This document shows positions 6,086 through 10,241 of a stretch of DNA of 10,241 bases, in pieces. The notes under the pieces were generated by a model. That model was not told the DNA's origin. It worked only from the letters and a program-made list of their open reading frames with translations, and did not search any database. Position 1 is the first letter of the stretch. Each line of letters begins with the position of its first letter. The stretch covers positions 1-10,241 of the forward strand of contig JAIXTZ010000145.1 of NCBI GenBank assembly GCA_027483745.1, given 5' to 3'. This stretch comes from Lysobacteraceae bacterium (GTDB lineage Bacteria > Pseudomonadota > Gammaproteobacteria > Xanthomonadales > Xanthomonadaceae). The position numbers were made by a program, and so were the translations under genes.

Positions 6086-8437
6086 CTAACCGGCGCCCCG
6101 GATGGCATCGCGCCCCTCGGCCTTCGCTTCGTACAAGGCCCGATCGGCCTTCGCCATCCAAGCGTCGAGATCCATCGCCCCCGGCGGACACTCGGCGACG
6201 CCCGCGCTGAAGGTCACCCGGATACCATCGGACTCCCAAGGTACGGTCGTCGCGGCGAGCGCGTCCCGGAGCCGATGCAGCGAGGATGCGGCTTCGTCGA
6301 GCGAACCGCAGTGCAGCAGGACGCCGAACTCCTCGCCCCCAATCCGGGCGACCATGTCCGTCTCGCGGATGCAGCGGCGAGCCACGTCGGCGAAGTGCCG
6401 GAGCGTCGCGTCGCCCGCCGCATGACCACGACTGTCGTTGATTGCCTTGAAGTGATCGAGGTCGATGATCGCGATATGCAGGGGCCGCGTATCGCTCTCG
6501 TCGGCACGGAGCGCCAAGAGGCAGCGTTCGATAAATGCCTGCCGGTTGGGGAGCCCGGTCAGGGCGTCCGTGTTGGCTCGCAATTCGAGAGACAGTTCCG
6601 CACGGCGCCGCGCCTCGTCGAGGTCGCGCGCGTGTACCAGCGCCCCAAGTGTCGACGCCAACGGCTCGAGAAGGGAGACCCACGAAGAGTCGTAGCCCTC
6701 GGGACGATTGCCCAGAGCGATCATGCCCATCACGCGCCCATCGAAACGCATGGGGAGACCGAGGAAGCTATGGAGTCGGGGATGCCCCGGCGGGAATCCT
6801 CGACTGGCCGGATGCGCGGTCGGATCATTGCTGCACACCACGGTGTCCGCCACTACGACGTGCCCGAAGAGGTTGTCGAGGTTGGTGAAGCGTAAACCCA
6901 CGCCACGGTCACGGTGGGTCTCATGCAGCGCACGACTGCCTTCGTCCCAACTGATGTTCGAGATCGTGGGGACCAAGAGGAAGGGGCGACCGTCACTGCC
7001 CTCTCGCATGATGCCAATGAACCCGAAGCGGCTTTCCGTCAGCTTCAGCAAGGGCTCGAACAGGCTCTCGCAAGCGTCGTGGAGATCACGGGTCAGAAGG
7101 AAGCCTGCATGGGCCCGGTTGAGCACATCAAGCAACCCACGCTGGCGCGCACGCTGGGCTTCCTCTTCCTTCCTCTCGGTGATGTCGGTCAGCGTCCCGA
7201 CAGCGCGCAACGGTCTGCCGCCCGCGTCGAACTCAACGACTTTGCCGAACGACTGCACCCAAACATAATGGCCGAGTCGATGACGGACCCGGTACTCGAT
7301 GGACGTTACGGCATCCGGCCTGCTCTCGGCCGCAATCAGCTTGTCGAGCGTCGCACGGTCGGCCGGATGGACGCGATCCAGCCAGAAGCTCTGGTGAGTG
7401 TCGACTTCATCGAGCGGGAACCCGATGATTTCCGCTGCACGCGGATTGAGAGCGCGGACCTGGGTACGCATGTCGAGGTCCCACGTGCCCAGCCTCGCGG
7501 ACTGGATCGCCAACGCAAGACGGTCCTTGGTACCGGCAACGATCGCTTCGAGGCGCTTCTGGCGGGTTTCGTCAGTGAGGTAGCCGAACACCCTCGTCTC
7601 ACCGTTGGCGGTGCGTGGAGCCAAACGAGTGGCGTGGCGCAGCCAACGGATATCACCCTCGGCCGTGTGAATACGGAGGCTCTGCTCGTATGCCAACAAC
7701 CCGGTGGAACGGTGACTACGCAGCGTGGTCCCGAGGTCGATGCGGTCGTCGGGATGGACGAGTGCATCGAACGGCTCGCCGGCATCGAGGCGGCGAGCCA
7801 GATCCTCGCCAACGATCCGCCCGAGATTTCCACTGCGATGCAACAGCCTCACATCCTCCTCGCCGACCTCCCAAACCACGGCCGCCGTAGGGCCGCTCAC
7901 GAAAAGCTCGCGCTCGGCGACATCCAGATCGCGCTTGATGAACATTCGCAGCGACGCGCCGACGAGGTTTGCGGCATCGACCAGCGCCCTGCGCTGCTGC
8001 TCGGAAAAGTCGCTATGGGGCCGGCCATCGATCAGGCATAGAACACCAGCGATGCCGCCGGCCTCATCAGGAATCGGCACGCCGGCATAGAAGCGCAGAC
8101 GGATACCGTCGACGACATGCGGATTGCCAGAGAAGCGCGGATCCGAGGAGGCGTCGGGAACAACCAAGGGCTGGCCGCTCTCGAGCGGATACCGACAAAA
8201 GCTATCCTCGACCGGAAAAGCCGTGCCAGCCTCTATTCCACAGCCACCAGCGATGCACTGGGTGCCGTCACGGAAGCCGGAAATCAAGCAGATCGGGACA
8301 TCAAACGCCCCCGAAAGCAGGCTGGCGAAATGCCTGAGTAACGACCGGAACTCCTCGCGCTGCGCCAGAGGCAGGCGGTCGCCGCCAGAAGCGAGCAACG
8401 CGCCCATCCATTGTTCGACGTTTGCCGATGGCGACAT
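6086..8437 (-). CDS. Soluble GAF-PAS-PAS-GAF-GGDEF diguanylate cyclase
   Basis: This 783-residue protein has no signal peptide or membrane helix, so it should sense cytoplasmic or diffusible signals and make c-di-GMP from GTP. The domains in order are: GAF about 35-165 (VVPDASSDPRF, then RFYAGVPI), PAS_3-like about 178-293, a second PAS_3-like about 305-425 (ending GTLTDITERKEEE), a second GAF about 435-605 (FPPGHPRLHSFLGLPM), and GGDEF about 622-783. The active site GGEEF is at 700-704 and DLDHFKAIND at 659-668. The inhibitory I-site RETD is intact at 691-694, so feedback by c-di-GMP is expected. I chose ATG at 8437, which has GAGGAG eight bases upstream; GTG at 8446 overlaps that site. Codons such as TTA, ATA, GGA and many T-ending ones are commoner here than in guaA. 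It lies between guaA and tadA on the same strand. The ligands or cofactors of its sensors cannot be read from the sequence. Confidence 0.94.
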   Translation of the reverse strand: MSPSANVEQWMGALLASGGDRLPLAQREEFRSLLRHFASLLSGAFDVPICLISGFRDGTQCIAGGCGIEAGTAFPVEDSFCRYPLESGQPLVVPDASSDPRFSGNPHVVDGIRLRFYAGVPIPDEAGGIAGVLCLIDGRPHSDFSEQQRRALVDAANLVGASLRMFIKRDLDVAERELFVSGPTAAVVWEVGEEDVRLLHRSGNLGRIVGEDLARRLDAGEPFDALVHPDDRIDLGTTLRSHRSTGLLAYEQSLRIHTAEGDIRWLRHATRLAPRTANGETRVFGYLTDETRQKRLEAIVAGTKDRLALAIQSARLGTWDLDMRTQVRALNPRAAEIIGFPLDEVDTHQSFWLDRVHPADRATLDKLIAAESRPDAVTSIEYRVRHRLGHYVWVQSFGKVVEFDAGGRPLRAVGTLTDITERKEEEAQRARQRGLLDVLNRAHAGFLLTRDLHDACESLFEPLLKLTESRFGFIGIMREGSDGRPFLLVPTISNISWDEGSRALHETHRDRGVGLRFTNLDNLFGHVVVADTVVCSNDPTAHPASRGFPPGHPRLHSFLGLPMRFDGRVMGMIALGNRPEGYDSSWVSLLEPLASTLGALVHARDLDEARRRAELSLELRANTDALTGLPNRQAFIERCLLALRADESDTRPLHIAIIDLDHFKAINDSRGHAAGDATLRHFADVARRCIRETDMVARIGGEEFGVLLHCGSLDEAASSLHRLRDALAATTVPWESDGIRVTFSAGVAECPPGAMDLDAWMAKADRALYEAKAEGRDAIRGAG

Positions 8438-8445
8438 CGAGATCA

Positions 8446-8451
8446 CTCCTC
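8446..8451 (-). promoter_or_regulatory. Ribosome binding site of the GAF/PAS diguanylate cyclase
   Basis: GAGGAG on the minus strand, eight bases before ATG at 8437. It decides the start in favour of that ATG over the in-frame GTG at 8446, which overlaps the site. Confidence 0.75.
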
Positions 8452-8543
8452 GCAGGTAGCGAAAGCGCGCAGGACCGAGGCCCTCACACTACCCCAGCAT
8501 CACCCTTGTAGCGACCAGCCCGTCGTGACCGCCGTCCGGGTTT

Positions 8544-8567
8544 GACGCCCGTTTCAAATCAGGCGTC
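8544..8567 (-). terminator. Hairpin just after guaA
   Basis: GACGCCC (8544-8550) faces AGGCGTC (8561-8567). This gives six Watson-Crick pairs plus one mismatch or wobble (G-U in the guaA-sense RNA) around a 10-base loop. It begins 12 bases past the guaA stop codon, as expected for a transcript end. The RNA continues AAACCCGG with no U-run, so it may be a 3'-end stabilising stem rather than a true intrinsic terminator. Confidence 0.4.
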
Positions 8568-8579
8568 CGCGGGATCGCC

Positions 8580-10148
<1,569 letters not shown>

Positions 10149-10151
10149 CGC

Positions 10152-10241
10152 TTACTGCCGGTAGTTCGGCGGTTCCTTGGTGATCTGCACGTCGTGCACG
10201 TGGGCCTCGCGGGTGCCGGCGTTGGTCACGCGGACGAAGCT
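10152..10241 (-). CDS. guaB: IMP dehydrogenase, C-terminal end (partial)
   Basis: Only the last 29 codons and the TAA stop (10154-10152) are in the window; the gene continues past the right edge. The end reads HVHDVQITKEPPNYRQ, closely matching the end of E. coli GuaB (HVHDVTITKESPNYR). IMP dehydrogenase oxidises IMP to XMP with NAD+, the committed step to GMP, and hands XMP to GuaA. The guaA start codon follows after three bases. Confidence 0.93.
   Translation of the reverse strand, partial: SFVRVTNAGTREAHVHDVQITKEPPNYRQ

Noticed and set aside
6914..8041. A 375-codon plus-strand frame opposite the GAF/PAS cyclase
   Set aside because: It is antisense to well-defined PAS and GAF domains and shows no domain character of its own.
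8447..8579. Promoter or c-di-GMP/purine riboswitch ahead of the GAF/PAS cyclase
   Set aside because: TTGAAA occurs but lacks a partner -10, and I saw no conserved riboswitch core. Apart from the hairpin and ribosome binding site I see nothing in this gap.

Overview
The window is high-GC, densely coded chromosomal DNA. It carries ordinary core genes of a gammaproteobacterium: ppsA, mscS, orn, tadA, guaA and guaB. The gene set, base composition and frequent GGDEF proteins look most like the Xanthomonadaceae / Lysobacter group. That placement is an inference from style and gene content, not from a database match. No mobile element, CRISPR array, tRNA or rRNA gene was recognised, and no stretch of more than about 135 bases lacks a gene.

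Layout, left to right. (1) Plus strand, 1-1265: the end of phosphoenolpyruvate synthase (ppsA), then after 5 bases a small MscS-type mechanosensitive channel. (2) Minus strand, 4845 down to 1295: oligoribonuclease (orn), then after 35 bases a large membrane diguanylate cyclase with a double beta-propeller sensor. This pair converges on mscS with a 29-base gap. (3) Plus strand, 4967-5443: a DUF2721-type three-helix membrane protein of unknown function, divergent from orn and convergent with tadA. (4) Minus strand, 10241 down to 5469: the end of guaB, guaA (3 bases after guaB), a soluble GAF-PAS-PAS-GAF-GGDEF diguanylate cyclase, and the tRNA adenosine deaminase tadA.

The unifying theme is guanine-nucleotide and cyclic-di-GMP metabolism. 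GuaB and GuaA make GMP, the precursor of GTP. The two GGDEF proteins convert GTP to c-di-GMP. Orn removes pGpG, the first breakdown product of c-di-GMP. The two cyclases look complementary. One is anchored in the inner membrane with a periplasmic sensor and has lost the inhibitory I-site. The other is cytoplasmic, with GAF and PAS sensors and an intact I-site. No c-di-GMP phosphodiesterase (EAL or HD-GYP) lies in the window.

I did not find a clearly new biological system. The points most worth following are the orn-cyclase pairing, the 14-repeat sensor fused to a GGDEF domain without an I-site, the apparent placement of the second cyclase between guaA and tadA with more relaxed codon use, and a few short inverted repeats between genes.
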